Of a stretch of DNA of 64,000 nucleotides, positions 23,858 to 37,700 are shown one piece after another. Source of the stretch: Apoda limacodes (Eukaryota > Arthropoda > Insecta > Lepidoptera > Limacodidae); NCBI GenBank assembly GCA_946406115.1, contig OX291543.1:5148501-5212500 (forward strand), in the 5' to 3' direction. Numbering within the stretch: position 1 is the first letter of the stretch; every line of letters starts with the position of its first letter. The position numbers and the translations under genes were made by a program. The notes beneath the pieces were generated by a model. That model made no database searches and was not told where the DNA came from. It saw nothing but the letters and a program-made list of their open reading frames with translations.

Positions 23858-24284
23858 TTTACTTTTTTTTGTTAAGTTGCTTAGGATCATATTCTTTCAT
23901 TTTATTCTAATATTGTTTTAAATGGATACATTATAAAAAACTATATTCGCATAAGTCGACTGGTTTAGTATGACATCAAATTTTTAAGTCCGGCCTCTGA
24001 TACAGCTTATTACGATTTATATCTTATTACAACCGGGCCTCCATCATTGTAATTTCGCATCCCCATAGAAGTTCTCTTTTGTAAATACTTGGCACCACGT
24101 TTTAATTTTAAACGAAGCGCATAACTATAGTTATATTATTAGTATAATATTACTATAATAATGTAGTAATATATATGTAGTGTATAACATAATAAATAAT
24201 TTTGAAACCTGTCCCTTATTCCCTAATTTGAGAGGTTGAGTGATTATGACGTACTTTTTAAATTGTAATAAGAAGTCTGTGTGC

Positions 24285-24680
24285 TTGTATAATTTTCAGA
24301 TCTCTAGCATGAAATTAAGTTTGTTTGGAAAATCCTATACAAACTTCCATCCCCTAGATTAAAAAGTGGGGGTGATTTTCTAAAAAATTCTGAAATATGT
24401 ATTTTATTTTTTATAACAAGCAGTCCCTATATAAATTTTCAGACCTCTAGCATCAAAAGTTGTGGAAGTCTCATACAAACTTTCATCCCCTAATTGACCC
24501 CCCAAAACCCTTAAGGTTTTTGGGGGGTTAAAAGTTCAAGTTTTAATTTTTTTTTGTTGTTTGTGTAGTTATACTACCTTAAGTACCAAATTTCAGCTTT
24601 TTGAGTTCAAGAAGTACTCTAAGAATTTTGATGATCATCAGTGAGTCAGTGACAAAATCGGGGTTTTTAGATTTCAATAA
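24285..24680. repeat. Repeat with internal duplication and a strong hairpin
   Basis: Two related blocks both read CAGA(T/C)CTCTAGCAT followed about 50 bases later by CATCCCCTA. After the second, CCCCCCAAAACCC at about 24498 faces GGTTTTTGGGGGG at about 24517-24530, a stem of about 13 pairs. No coding pattern. Confidence 0.55.
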
Positions 24681-25000
24681 AATCTAATATTTTTAATAAC
24701 TATTGGATTTGTTAAACTAAACAAATCCATTATTGACATCATATCCTGAAAAATTTGTTAATCTGCTGTAATCCAAACCCAATTTATGAGGGTTTAAATA
24801 AAACGAGGATGCGCTTTGCGAAAGGAAAGTAGTGTCGTTGCGCTGCGCTTGGCTCGTCTTGTCGCGCCTGGCGTGGGCACTAGTGCTCTCAGATTTATTA
24901 AAATAAAACTGTCGTGTATAGCTTGAACAACTATCTTCACGCCTGTCGCAATATTTTTTTAAGACCAAGAATTTAGGAGACTGCATTTGACTATTATGTC

Positions 25001-25366
25001 AGAGCGGGAAATTCCGGTAAGACCGTCCAGACACCAAAAAAGCAACTAAAGATACGACTCCTTCAAATTAGTCAGTTTTCGCTTATGATTCTAAAACAGA
25101 ATTCGCTTATGATTCTAAATCATTAAGATAGATGTCGCTTCGATATCTGTTCTGTTGGTAAACGCCGTAAACGCCATTAGATTTTCAATTTTTCAACATT
25201 AAAACCAGATGGTCCCAAAATATAAGAATTTTTTATATAAAAACATTTAAAATCAATTATTCGTATATACATATTTACATTGAGTTAAACAAATATCAAT
25301 GCATATTTGTATTAAAATAAATGTAAGGCATTTCAACTTTTCGAAAAACCGGTCTTTCCCGCTCTT
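25001..25366. mobile_element. MITE-like inverted repeat, AGAGCGGGAAA ends
   Basis: AGAGCGGGAAATTCCGGT at 25001 and ACCGGTCTTTCCCGCTCTT ending at 25366 are imperfect inverted termini around about 330 AT-rich bases without an ORF. It lies just downstream of the 3' end of the protease gene. Confidence 0.55.
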
Positions 25367-25575
25367 ACACATACCTACATGTTTCTTGGAAAGCAATAAA
25401 AAATTACACATAAATTTAAAATAAAATAAAAAAGTATTCAAGTTGGGTTAGGTATTGAAAGTTAAAAGACATCTACGACATTTGTATAAAAAGCTGAACG
25501 TTGAGGTCAGGGAAAGTAACTAAATGAATGGTAAAAGGGTACAAGAACCCTGAGTTAAGTACATTTATATTATGC

Positions 25576-25778
25576 CTAAGAGCTCAACGTAACATATTGC
25601 TTTATGAATTGTTCGTGTTTAAGAACTTGCGTGAAGCTGGTGTAAGCGTTGGCGTTGCAGACGGCATCGTTCTTAGGCGCCGTAGAGACGATACCTCTGA
25701 GATAAAACCGTTCGAATCCACGTTCCAAGTCCGGAAATGCTAGTCCACCTCCACTGTCGCCTTTGCATACAGCAGTGC
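25576..25778 (-). CDS. modSP: modSP exon 14: catalytic Ser and stop
   Basis: Starts after the acceptor GACTCCAG (minus strand). Encodes [17 protein letters not shown] with the nucleophile Ser and ends QYVTLSS-stop (TAG, 25576-25578). Phase matches exon 13 (one base plus two). Confidence 0.92.
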
Positions 25779-28700
25779 CTGGAGTCAAGGTTTAGAAAGA
25801 AAACATCAAATAAACAATAATTCGTGAAAGTCTGTTTTTTTTTTGTTATGTTGTCGCTACGGAGTAATCAATTATAGGGGCGTTTTGCGCACTGAAAGCG
25901 TTTAATCGTTCTGTTGAACACAAATGAATGCGCTATTCACTTCCAGTCCGCATTCAACGCATAAGCTGCACATGCTCGTGGGGTAGAATATTCATAAATG
26001 CGCTGTGAAAATAGTAAACGGCTTATCGGAATATTGTTTTTTTTTTTCGGTGAACAGAACGATTACAATGCATATGCGATATCTATGCTCTCTTAATGCC
26101 GACAGGAAAACGCAGCTTAAGAAATAGTTGAAAAGACGGAGAAGGACATCGGCTACTTTTTATTCCAAAATTGAGAGTTCCTTCAGGAATAACTAAAATC
26201 GAATTCCACGTGAACGAACTATTTACAGAAAGTAAAAATAACTACAATTATAGCTTGCAATATAAAACTTTTTTACTATAATCTTTTTAGTTTCATTCTA
26301 TGCTTTCCATTTATTTATTTTTTTGTCCACAATCAGCACTAGGTCCGCATGATGGTTCACGATTAGCCCGATGAAGGTCTGGGTCAGCGTGGTCGTAAAG
26401 GAATCGTTCTTTCGTGGAGAGACCTGGGTCCTTATTGGGAACAGTCTCGAGCTATTCGGACTCTGGCATTCGAGAGAAAAATGTATGCATTTAAATTTAC
26501 AAGTTTCGAGAGGTAAGTCAGTGTTCCATACATTTTAGTCAGGAATTCCAGTATCCAAGTAGCTCGAGACTGTTCCCAATAAGCTCCCTGTGCCCCTGCA
26601 GTGGGGACAAAGGAGACTATAGAGATTTTTACCATTTGTATAGCCAGCGCAAATCTTGTCACTAGTGATGTACTCCTGGAATGTCCGTGGAGATCCCGAA
26701 ATGCAGACTTCGATATTGATATACGGCAGGTCCGTCACCTTCAGTACTTGGGAGGGTTTACCATTTTCCAACAGTCCCCAGCCCGCGACCTATGAGAAAT
26801 ACTGAGTAGAGTAGGTAGGTAAAATGCATATAATAGGTATTATGCTATTCAGTATAAAGACATAAAGAGAAATAACATAATAATATGAAATGAAATAATA
26901 AAGAGAAATGACACTCCAACCATCCACAATTAAGATGTTAGGTATGTGACATTATATGATTATGTATATGTATATATATAGTTATATATTATATATGTTT
27001 GTGTATGCGTATCTTTGTATTTATATAAATCTATAGGTATTATGTTGGATTATATTTAAATATATTTTCTATGTGTCTAGTATATGTTTTTTTTTGGACA
27101 GATAATATAAAAATACATATAAATTAAATATTTACACCGCCAACAGTTTCTCTGTTTAGCCCTATGGTTGGCTGGTAGAAAATTCTATTTAGTATTAAGC
27201 CCGCCATGTACACCAATGTGTTCAGAAGTGTAAAATAAATTAATTAGCAAATTCACTTGGTCATATTAATACATATTTTATGAAATAAGAATCAAGAGAA
27301 AAGCACTCTCAGTTTCTCAAACATTTTGAGCCCAAAAATAATGTCAGAAGTTTTTTTTTCGGAGTTTACTCCTTAAGAAACGATGTGAAATCAGTGGTAT
27401 GAAAAAAATATGGGTGGTAAAATCGAGCGTAACCGTCACGTTTTATGAAAGGGTAACGCTGCCCTTCCATAGGGCCACGGATTATATATCTAGCGCTTTA
27501 TTTATTATAACATATTATTTATTTATTTTAGAGAGAGAGAGAGAGACAGATACCTTTGTATGAATCCTTGGATTATTTTTTTAATTATTCAAGTGGGACA
27601 TTCCATTCAAAAGATATTACGAATTGCAGAATGTCAATCTAAACAAAATACTAATAAAAATGAGTGCGCCGCACCCCGTGATCTGCTCATACTCTTTTTT
27701 TTCCTAACCGTCTTAATAGCCAAATCATCATAATATTAGCAAACCCACTTAATTAAGGTTTGAACAATAACTTATTTTTTTTCACGTCTAAAATTGTATT
27801 CCGGACTGGAACAAAATTAATCAAATTCATGCAAACTTAACTCGTTTTGGTGTATAGTGTACCATCACTTTAACAATCCAAAGGCGTAGTGAAATTTTAC
27901 TGCCTGACTGACTGATGACACTGACCTTGCCAAGATTCCCCTCCTTCAGCTGCCTGGTGTCAAAGTTAACATCAAAGTCGATGCAGACTGGTCTTACGTA
28001 TGTCATGTACTCAAACGGAGTAGACACAAACACCAAGGCGATGTCTTCTTGGTAGTTTGCTGCTACGCCTATGAAGCGCGGAGGTATCTTTATGTCACTG
28101 ACCTGCCATAAAACCAATAAAAAAAAATTAAAAGTCTTGACTGTACTGATCCAATTATATACCTTAACTCTTTGGCAACGGGTAATTGTGTAGTAGTAAT
28201 GGAGTGATTCCTCTGACATAGATTCTCTTGAATCTAGATGACATCAAGCATAACTTTGTAGAAATTCATGCTTTTAATAAGATTGGAAATCCGATAAAAT
28301 AATACAGTAGCAAATGTATAGTAGTAAATATCCCAGAACATTGAAGTAGGTACACCGATTTTTAGCACACGTGCAGGATGGTGTGGTAAGGGCAGGACCT
28401 ACCTACTGAATTCTTTTAGCAAATATCTAAGATAGTACCTACTAACATCGTGTCGTAGTATAGTTAGAAGAAGTGGAATTACTTAATTTAAGTCATCAAC
28501 AAATACTTTTGGATACTTGCAAGACCGAGTAAGTTAGGGTAAGTTTATCGTAGATAACTACTAATGCGAACTTCTTTGTCTCGGCGCAAAATGCCGACAA
28601 AGCGGCTAGATCTACTTCTACTTGGATAGGTCTTTAAAAATATATCTATTCAAGTTCTGTAGTTAATCTTTGTAATGCCTTCTTTGCAAGTTATTGGTTT

Positions 28701-31700
28701 TCGAAGTTGAAAACAATTTGTCTTCAACTTTTTAACTGTGAGTATTCTAAATGTGAAAAAAGATACAATTATAGATAGAACTTCATAAATATTTCCAACG
28801 AACAAGCTTTACAATTTTTTCAGATATTAACAATTTTCAGTTTTTATAATAAAATACTCATACTACGGAACCCTATATTACTGCGTGTACAACACGCACT
28901 TGGCTGATATTTTTGACCTCCTTTTTAACATGTTTTTTGTGAGATTTCAACGGCAAATAGGTCAGCTCAGACCAAGGCGCGACCATAGCAAAAGCGTGCC
29001 GATTCGACCAGTTTACAAAGACATATTACACTATTGAAGCCACAGTTACATATAAATTTCAAATATTAATTTAAAACATTGAAATTAGCAAATTTACTTG
29101 GTATATAAATATATATTTTATAAAATAACAATGTAGAGGATATCACTCTTAGTTTTCGAAACAATTTCAATTAAAGCCCAAAAATGGAGTGTCAGAATTC
29201 TGAATAGACAAACTATTATAATATTATAAAATTAAGGTTTGAACTTTAACATATATTTTTTTCACGTCAAAAAGTGTACTCGGGACTGCACCAAAATTAA
29301 TCAAATTCTTGCAAACTTAACTCGTTTGGGTATGCCATCACATTTAAGCAGTAAATAGGAATATGAATTCATTTTTCTAGACCATTACAGCCTAAGATAC
29401 CTATTATACTGCCAAATTCCAACCTCGTAGACATGTAGACCTACTAGCAGTGCCTATCACTTTGATCTTTTAATAGAACATAGGTACATGAAAAATGGAC
29501 ATTTTGATTGCAGCTCTACCTACCAGGTCCAATTGTAAAACTTAACCATCCAGGGACCCACTCAGACACACACACAACACATTTCCTATTTCCGAGATAA
29601 TGCCAAAATATCGAAAAATAATTGTTTAATAAAATTTAAACAAAAGTTTAGCAAAAGTTACCCTATATCTCTCCGTCTAAACCTCGAGTCAAAGACGTCT
29701 CTTTGTTTTTTTTATAATTGCAACTTTATAGAATTTGAAAAAACCTGTTAAATAAACTTTATAGAGAACTTTTCAAGAATAAATTCTATCGAGAAAAGTA
29801 GGTATTTGCAATCATGTTTTAGATTCTTTGTTGATCTCCAGTAGGTATGTAACTACTCAATTTTATTGTGTGTTGTCAGGTAATATCATACTCATATATT
29901 ATAAAAGCGAAAGTAACTCTGTCTGTCTTTTACCTCTTCACGCTTAAACCACTGTAGAAGATGAAATTTGGCATGGAGATAGTCTGAGTCCCAGGAAGAT
30001 ACCTTGGTTCGAGTGGGATTTGCAAGTTTGTAAAATTGGACCCGGCAGATGGCACTACTGCTGTCGGTGTGTCACTGATCTTCTCCCAAACGGCAAAGAT
30101 TCAATGTAAGACAATGATTTCAACATTCGCTGCATTGATTGTAACCCCATTATTATTATATCCCGCAACTTCAATCATTGTGAAATTTGTGGCTTGGAAA
30201 CGTCACATCACATAGAACGTAAAAAACGCATCGAAAGGGCTAGTTTTAAATCAAAAGGATTTTAAGAATGCCTTATTCCCGCCAATACTTCCACTATAGA
30301 AGATTTGAAAGAAAATGAAGAATTAAATAATTTAGACATAGAGGCCATAGTAAACAGTGAGATAGCCAAAAATAATGAGTCATCCGTAGATTCGTTAGAG
30401 TTTAAAAAATGTAAATGCTAAATTTAAAATATCATATTTGATGTGGCGCTGCTTTTCCGGACAGGACAACGTTTGAGTGGGTCCGCTATATTATAAATGC
30501 GATAGTAACTGTGTCTGTCTGTTAAAGTAACACTCTTTAACGACTGTACCGATTAAGATGAAATTGGCATGGAGGTTTGAGTGCCGGGGAATGGCACAGG
30601 CTACTTGACAATAAACGGGCAGACGAAGGACTTTTATATATTATGTTTGTGGCGATTTAATTAAGGTAGGTAGTAAGTTCTAGGTTACTACTCACCGATT
30701 CTCATCTTTTGGAAATTGATGAGATCGTAATTTTCAAGCATTACTGCTGTAAGACGTTGACAAACAACCGTATAACTGCACAAGTATAAGTACAACGCAT
30801 TTTGTATATATGAATCCTGTGTAAATTATAAAATTTAATTAGCCATAACGACACGCGACACGCTACTTGGACAGTACCCGCGCGCACTGGCGTTCGGTCG
30901 GAATGGTCGCCTGAGAAATAGGGATGGGGGGTAGGTAGTCCCCGCCCTGGACTGTACCGCACCTCATCGTTGCCCTGTCTGGATTCCGAGTAATGCCAAG
31001 TTACCTCACTATTAGTAGTTATTACGCCATGTCGTAAGTATGTATTTAGTGAAGCAAATTGACATCTAATGTAAAGGTCAGTTGGGAGCCAAGGTCTTCC
31101 ACACGTTTTGGTCAGTCAAAATCAAGATACAGAATAGAAAGGTCAACCTGTAATATAGGGCCGATTTTGTTATTACTTACGTCCGACTTCTGCGCGTCTT
31201 TGTCGTTTGGTTCATTCCAGGGTCGATAGATCTTCCCCACAGCCACTGCGTAGTTTTCCGCCGGCATAAGCTTACTGACATCGCTCCAGAAACAATGGGC
31301 GGCTGCGAAACATAATAATAATGATAGTAAATGCTCTGGCCTAAAAGCAGAAAATAGAGAAAATATAGACTTAGATAACATACAGGATGGCCTTTTCCGA
31401 TCCCCTAAGGTAAGGGCTAAGCAGTGGATATCTCACCACGCCACATTTAATCGTATTTTTTGGCCAGCTATTTAGACTACAGCAAAGATTCCCGCACGTC
31501 AGTATTTGTATTATCTGTGGTAAGTACAAAGTTTGCGCGACCTGTGCCTGCCAACCTCGCACACACGGAGCCAAAGCCTAAACAATAATTTAATTCATTT
31601 GGCCATCGAAGGGGTCCAGTCAGAGTGGAAAGGGGCTCGGATTGGGAATCTATACAGTTCGAATCACGGCCTTAACAATTATTTCATTAATATAGTCGCC

Positions 31701-34700
31701 CATCGAAGGTGACTAGACAAAATAATCGTTAGGTAAGGTGCGCGTCGGACGAGGGAGGGGGACAACCCGGACTACCCTATATCGTCGAATGTGGTTTGTC
31801 GGATGCTGTCTAGCCTGGTGCCATGACTACCTCGACGTTGTCGGATTCATGAAAGGCAATGCCTATCTGTAGAATTAAATGACCTACGTCACGGTGTGCC
31901 GGTAGTTTGGACCCACCTGATATAACGACTGTTGTAGTGATCAGAGACCCTCCACATATCTGCATGTATGGGTTCTCCAGCTTCCGGTAAATACCAGCGT
32001 GCCACGGTAACTCCCCGCGCTTCGCAGATCTGCCTCCAACGATGAGCTGTTCTCCAGCTGGGGTCACCTTGCCGCATTCTGTTATTGTGGTACGCAAATT
32101 TCTATTTATTTTAAAAAATATTATAATTAACAATTCCTACCTACCTCCTTCTTACAGCTCTTCAAGAACTAGCACCCCTTGCTATATACACATTAAAAGT
32201 CAGTCCCTGGTCTTTCATTTTAACATTATACCATTTTAACTTTGTGTGCCACGCTGGGCAGACGTGTTATCCATTGCAGTGCCAAGCCAAGCCTCCTCCC
32301 GGTGACGCTGCTGCCTGTTACAATTTGTGTTATTTGTAGGAGGGCCATGGAGTGGTTATCACGCCACTGTTCGGTCGCCAGACCCTCGTCTGTTGCTCAG
32401 CAGTGCTTGAGGTTGACAGTTGGAGCCCATTGTTGTTGTTTTGGGCCTCCTTACTCCCAACCGACCACTAAACTAAACACAAAAAACCCCACTCAATAGT
32501 AAAAAATAGACATTACGCACGCACATATAATGCCAAATAGAAGGATCAATCTCACTAGATCCATTGTCCAGATCCATAATGGATCTAGTGAGATATTATT
32601 TTCTCAATAAATCCATTTTCGAAACTGTGTATCTACTGAGAAGTATTTGTCTCGTTAGATTCGTTAACCAGATCCAGATTTTGAAGTGTGGGTCAACTAA
32701 GGAATTTCTTTCCCACCAGATTCAGTTGTAGATCTGATAAAAAATCGGTCTCGTGTCCCCCCTAATGGTTCCCCCGGGGGAGCCATCAGGATTTTAAAAT
32801 TACTGTTGTCTCCCCTAGGCTGGGGAGACAAGGGAACTTGCTTTCTAATACTATTTTAGGGGCTCGTATCCCCCCTGTCATATTCTAAAGCAAATATAAT
32901 TCGATACAATTGGTTTCTTTTCTTTGTCTTCAAGTAAAAGAAAACACTCGGCTACTCAATGTGAGTGTGATGTATCAAACATAAAGTTTTTTTTACTTTT
33001 TAATAGGTTTTTAAAGGCGGTGTAATTGTAATTGTTATTTTCTTTAATTTTTAGTTGATATGTACATTTTGATTTAGTTTTTTTGCTTTGATTTATGACT
33101 TAATCTAGAATGATCTAATATAGCTATGATTCAAGATAATCTGTTCAGCCGTTTGAAGATCATTGGTTATTTTCTATTGAACGAAAGGATATACTTAGGA
33201 AGTAATCGGGATATGAGCAACTTTCACCAGGACCGATCGATTCAAAATTGGGTATCCTGTCAATTCAACGATATTGCAAGGACATGGTATCATTGAAATG
33301 ATGCTGCAGGATACCTGGGTTCTGCAGGATACTCGACTCCTTATCAACTTACAGCTGAGATATCATGTTTCGGCTCATTAGAATGGTCTCATTTTTTAAG
33401 GGTTGGATTCATTGAACGGAGGGATGAAAATTTTTTTTGCGCATGCTATCATGTAGGTTATTATTCGGATAAGGCTTTAAAAATGCATTTAAGGTTCTTA
33501 AGGGGCTAACATAAGTGATAGTGGCGCCCTTATTACATTTTTTTAATTTCCATTAAATACCTCAGTGGCCACTTTTAGCATAAATGAACTTTCTACCCTA
33601 CACTTGCACAATATATAGAGACTAAAACTTTCTAAAAATAGCTTACTTGTACTTTAAACTTTTAATTTGAGCACTTTTTCAAAATTCCTTATGTTATGAA
33701 TACAAATTGAAAAATCTAATTGGGGCGCCACTTTCACTTATGTCAGCCCCTTAAGCGGATACGATTAGCGGATTTTTTTTTGATATTTACTGATCAATTA
33801 CTGTGAAATTCCTTAGTCATAATACCAAGCCGAATACCTATGTCTGTGGTTTTCCAAAATTTTGTAAAATGATTTTATTAACTAGAAATCTTTTTTTAAA
33901 CCATTTGTATGAAAAACTTAAATTCTGTATAACTTTTGAACTATAAATTTTAATAGAAAACTGGCATACTGCAGACCTAGATATTTATTACTAGAACTTG
34001 GCATCAAAATTTCGTGGTGTTTGATCAGCAAGTGTCAAAAATAAGTGAGAAATTCGTTTATATCAAGCACGTTGAGAGGAACTCAGAATCGTATTCTTTA
34101 AGATTTTTTCTCTAAAATTTATATTTTTAGTTATTAGCTTCAAAAGTTGAGAAATTAGTGCCCCACTTGAAAACACGCTTAGAGCTAGATCTAAATACTG
34201 AATTTGTATAAAATTTTTTTTAAATAAAATAGGTTCATATTTTTTTTAAGATATTAATGCGTGTCCGACATGCACTTGGCCGATTTGTTATGTGCTTTAC
34301 TCATATTCACAAAAAAAACAACCATCAATTCATATCAGCTCGTAAAAAAGTTAGTATTCAAGTTATGTAAAGTTTTTTAGGCATGTATTTAGTTTTTGCA
34401 ACTATCAATCAAAATATACCACAGTCGATTCATCGTCACTTACTTATTTACATTCAGCAATATTTTTTGTGATTCATTTTTTGTGTGAATATATTTATTG
34501 AGTGAACATTATTGTTAGTAAATCAGATTGTTAAAAGGATGGAGGAATAGGACATCAAAAAATAAAAGGCAGACTTTTATAAAAAAGAAATTATTTATTG
34601 TAAAAAGTACAAATATATAATTGACGATCCATCCTGTTAACACCTGACATTATTAAAGATAAAATAAATCACATAGCCTTATTAACGACATTCCTACTGT

Positions 34701-37700
34701 ATTATAAGTATTTACTGCTTTTAAGGTGCATCAATAAGATGTATTTTTTCCCATACAAACTTCATATCACTAAATATCTATAATCATATATAATATATAA
34801 GATAAGATAATAAGATAATAAATCTAAAGCTATTAAAATTTCACTTCACAAAACGCGTTGTTATCATTATTCCTGTAAAAACTTACTTTCAGTAATGTAT
34901 ACACTTAAATATAGGAATGTAGAAATTCAAAATTTACATTTGAACACTTTACGGTATCACTCGCTCAGTAACTTTGCAAGCTGCTCAATAAAATTGTATG
35001 ATTAAACATTAAATCAGAAAGATAATGAAATCCCTATATTTTTGTAGTCCAAAATGTCATACCTACATAATAAGGAACTTTAACGATTCAAAAGAGTTTT
35101 TAAAAAAATACTTTAGTAAAAAGCTATTTGATTTGATTTGAATTAAAGACGCAAAAAGTATGCTCAACCATAAAATATTAGTAAATTATTAAATAGTCAG
35201 AATTTTCATTAAATTATTCAACACCTTCACTGCGATCAATCAACTTTCTTTCATCTCATGCAGTGGCGGCACTAAAATTAATTTATCTGCAGCCTATCGT
35301 ACTGTGCCTTTTCGACCAGTCACCAACAGGTGATCAATAAAACTTCATAACTATTTATATAGGTATATGTTTAAACTAAAATGTTATTCATGAATGAGTC
35401 TATGTAACGTGGGCTTTGCCACTGGATTCCCTTTAATTCCCTTGATAGATAGAGATAAATTAGCTAATGAAAATCTTAGGTCGATAAGAACTGTTATCAC
35501 ACTAAAGAGTAATTGTTATAGCGATGGGACATGCAAAAAAAACAATATATCGAAAAAAAATTATGACAATATTATATTATACTTAGAAACGAGTGCAAGT
35601 AGGACTCACCCTGAGAGAGTTTTGCACCACTGTATAGAACTATCCATAAATGCTTGCTACCTAGTTGTGTAGATGTTTTGTGAAATAAAGTTTTTATGGG
35701 TAAAAATCTACATTGGTTTCATCGTCCACCATTCTCATTTGGAAGGTCATTGCCATTCTTAGAATAATCTTGTGGCAATATCTTTTAAAAACAATAAAAA
35801 ATGCCACTTTAGACTCACATTTCGATATGGAGTTTGAGTGTAAATCTGTCAAATAATAGTAAAGTGTAAAAATTGTTTTATTAATAGTCAACATCTATAT
35901 CAAAATAAAATCTAAATGGTTTGGTAGAGATAAGTTACAAGGTTCAATTGATCATGTCGGGTCTTGCGTTTAGGGGGCGTCCATTAATTACGTGAGGCGA
36001 TTTTTGGGATTTTTTTATATTTTTCAAGACCGCCCCTCTCCCACACGTGAGATTAAGTGAAGTTCGGCTCGACCTACTCTCTCTTTAAACACCTCACGTA
36101 AATAATGGACGCCCCCTTACGTTGCTAGCAATAAGCCTTTTTTTTCTTTTTTACCCTAAAGCAAGATTTTTTTTACCTGGTTGAAAAACAGTTTTTTAAA
36201 CATAACATTATTATTCATACAACATGCTTTCATGGTTTATGAGAAACATGATTGTTTTTAAAAAAAAAAATTTATAACATCCGGTGAAGGTAACACCGGC
36301 AATCTTTAGAGCTATATTAGCACCAAGCTCCTATTACTAGCTACGTCACTCTATATGTCTAAACAATGTTACTATTCTTTGATAAGGTACACAGCCAGCT
36401 TTGGTAAGGTGCGATTTGCTGCCTAGGTACTTGTTTATCATTGTTAGAAAACATTATATACTAATAATAGTTTAAATAATTACTAAAACATTAAAAAGGT
36501 ATTATCACAGGCTCTGAATAATTTAGAAACCAGAACGATATTTAATTGATCCATTGTCGTGAAAATTCCTAATCAACTAAAAATCATTATATTATGTTAT
36601 ACTTAACATATGAAATAAAATGTCATTTATTGTCCCACCAACTTATCTGAGAACTGTAAATTAAATAAAATAATGACGCCATGTTGAATATCTGGGGGCT
36701 GTGCGGATCTGCGGATATTGACGCCTATGCTGTTGAAACGATATTTAGCCATGACATTGGTGTTAATAACGTCGAGTTCAATCAGCTATTTGAATAAATA
36801 CCTAGGCAGGTCGTTTAGTCATCATCATATCAGCCCATATTGGTACACTGTTGGACAAAAAGCCTCCTCTATGGCGAGCTATTTCTCCCGGTCCTCTGTC
36901 TTCTGTATTCATCCACCGGGCTGTGTCCCACACTTCGCCTTCCATTTCGCTGTCTCCACTTTAAGACACATGTGCTCTGACAGACGTGACCAGCCCACTG
37001 TCACTTGAGCTAGCCAATTCCAGACGTGACCAGCCCACTGTCACTTGAGCTAGCCGATTCCAGACGTGACCAGCCCACTGTCACTTGCGCTAGCCGATAC
37101 CAGACTTGACCAGCCCACTGCCACTAGAGTTTCTCTGATTCTGCGAACTATGTTTTGGTTCGCTTCCGGATGTCAAAATTACGGATTCTTACGGAATACT
37201 TGGAGTCACTCCGAGCGCACCTCGCTCCAACGAACCTGCTATTTTTAACCCCTGTAACTGTAAGTGTTCAGGTTTCGGTAGCGTAGGTCATGGCAGGCAG
37301 GACGCACTGATCAAACTCTGTGGTCGTTAGAATAAAACGTAAATTATTACAAAAGCGCACAGTTTATTGTATGAAACTCGATTCGGCCGCTCCGCGTCTA
37401 CGTTAACCTAATATAAGCCAAATTACTTATACAGTGCGATTTTTGTTTTATATTTAACGACCTGCCTAGGCATTAACTTGGACTGGGGATGCAACTATAG
37501 GGCGACTATTAACACCAAAAATATTTATCTAAATCACCGTTCACCGTTCACCGTACAACAAACTTTTCGACCCGGCGGCGGTCAAAAATCAAAACTACAA
37601 TTGCCATATTGAAATGGTGTAAACTTACAACGACACTAGCGACCACACCCAAGTCTGAAGGTCAGAAAAGTTTGTTGCACTGTAGTTTGACGTATCGAAT

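Larger units (their letters stand above)
28103..31180. other. modSP intron 11 with Helitron-like units
   Basis: Carries a family-A end fragment (28864-28912), the second copy of the local duplication (29085-29350), a Helitron-like unit (about 29890-30490) enclosing a zinc-finger-like ORF, and the start of another such unit (about 30485-30610). Confidence 0.6.

Noticed and set aside
24496..24531. Hairpin followed by T-rich sequence, like a bacterial terminator
   Set aside because: Eukaryotic intergenic repeat; factor-independent bacterial termination does not apply.
31371..31574. 67-codon minus-strand ORF between protease exons 10 and 11
   Set aside because: Exons 10 and 11 join in phase without it, and it lacks protease features.
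32242..32499. 85-codon ORF in GC-rich sequence
   Set aside because: Looks like repeat sequence; I could not match it to a retrotransposon domain or gene.
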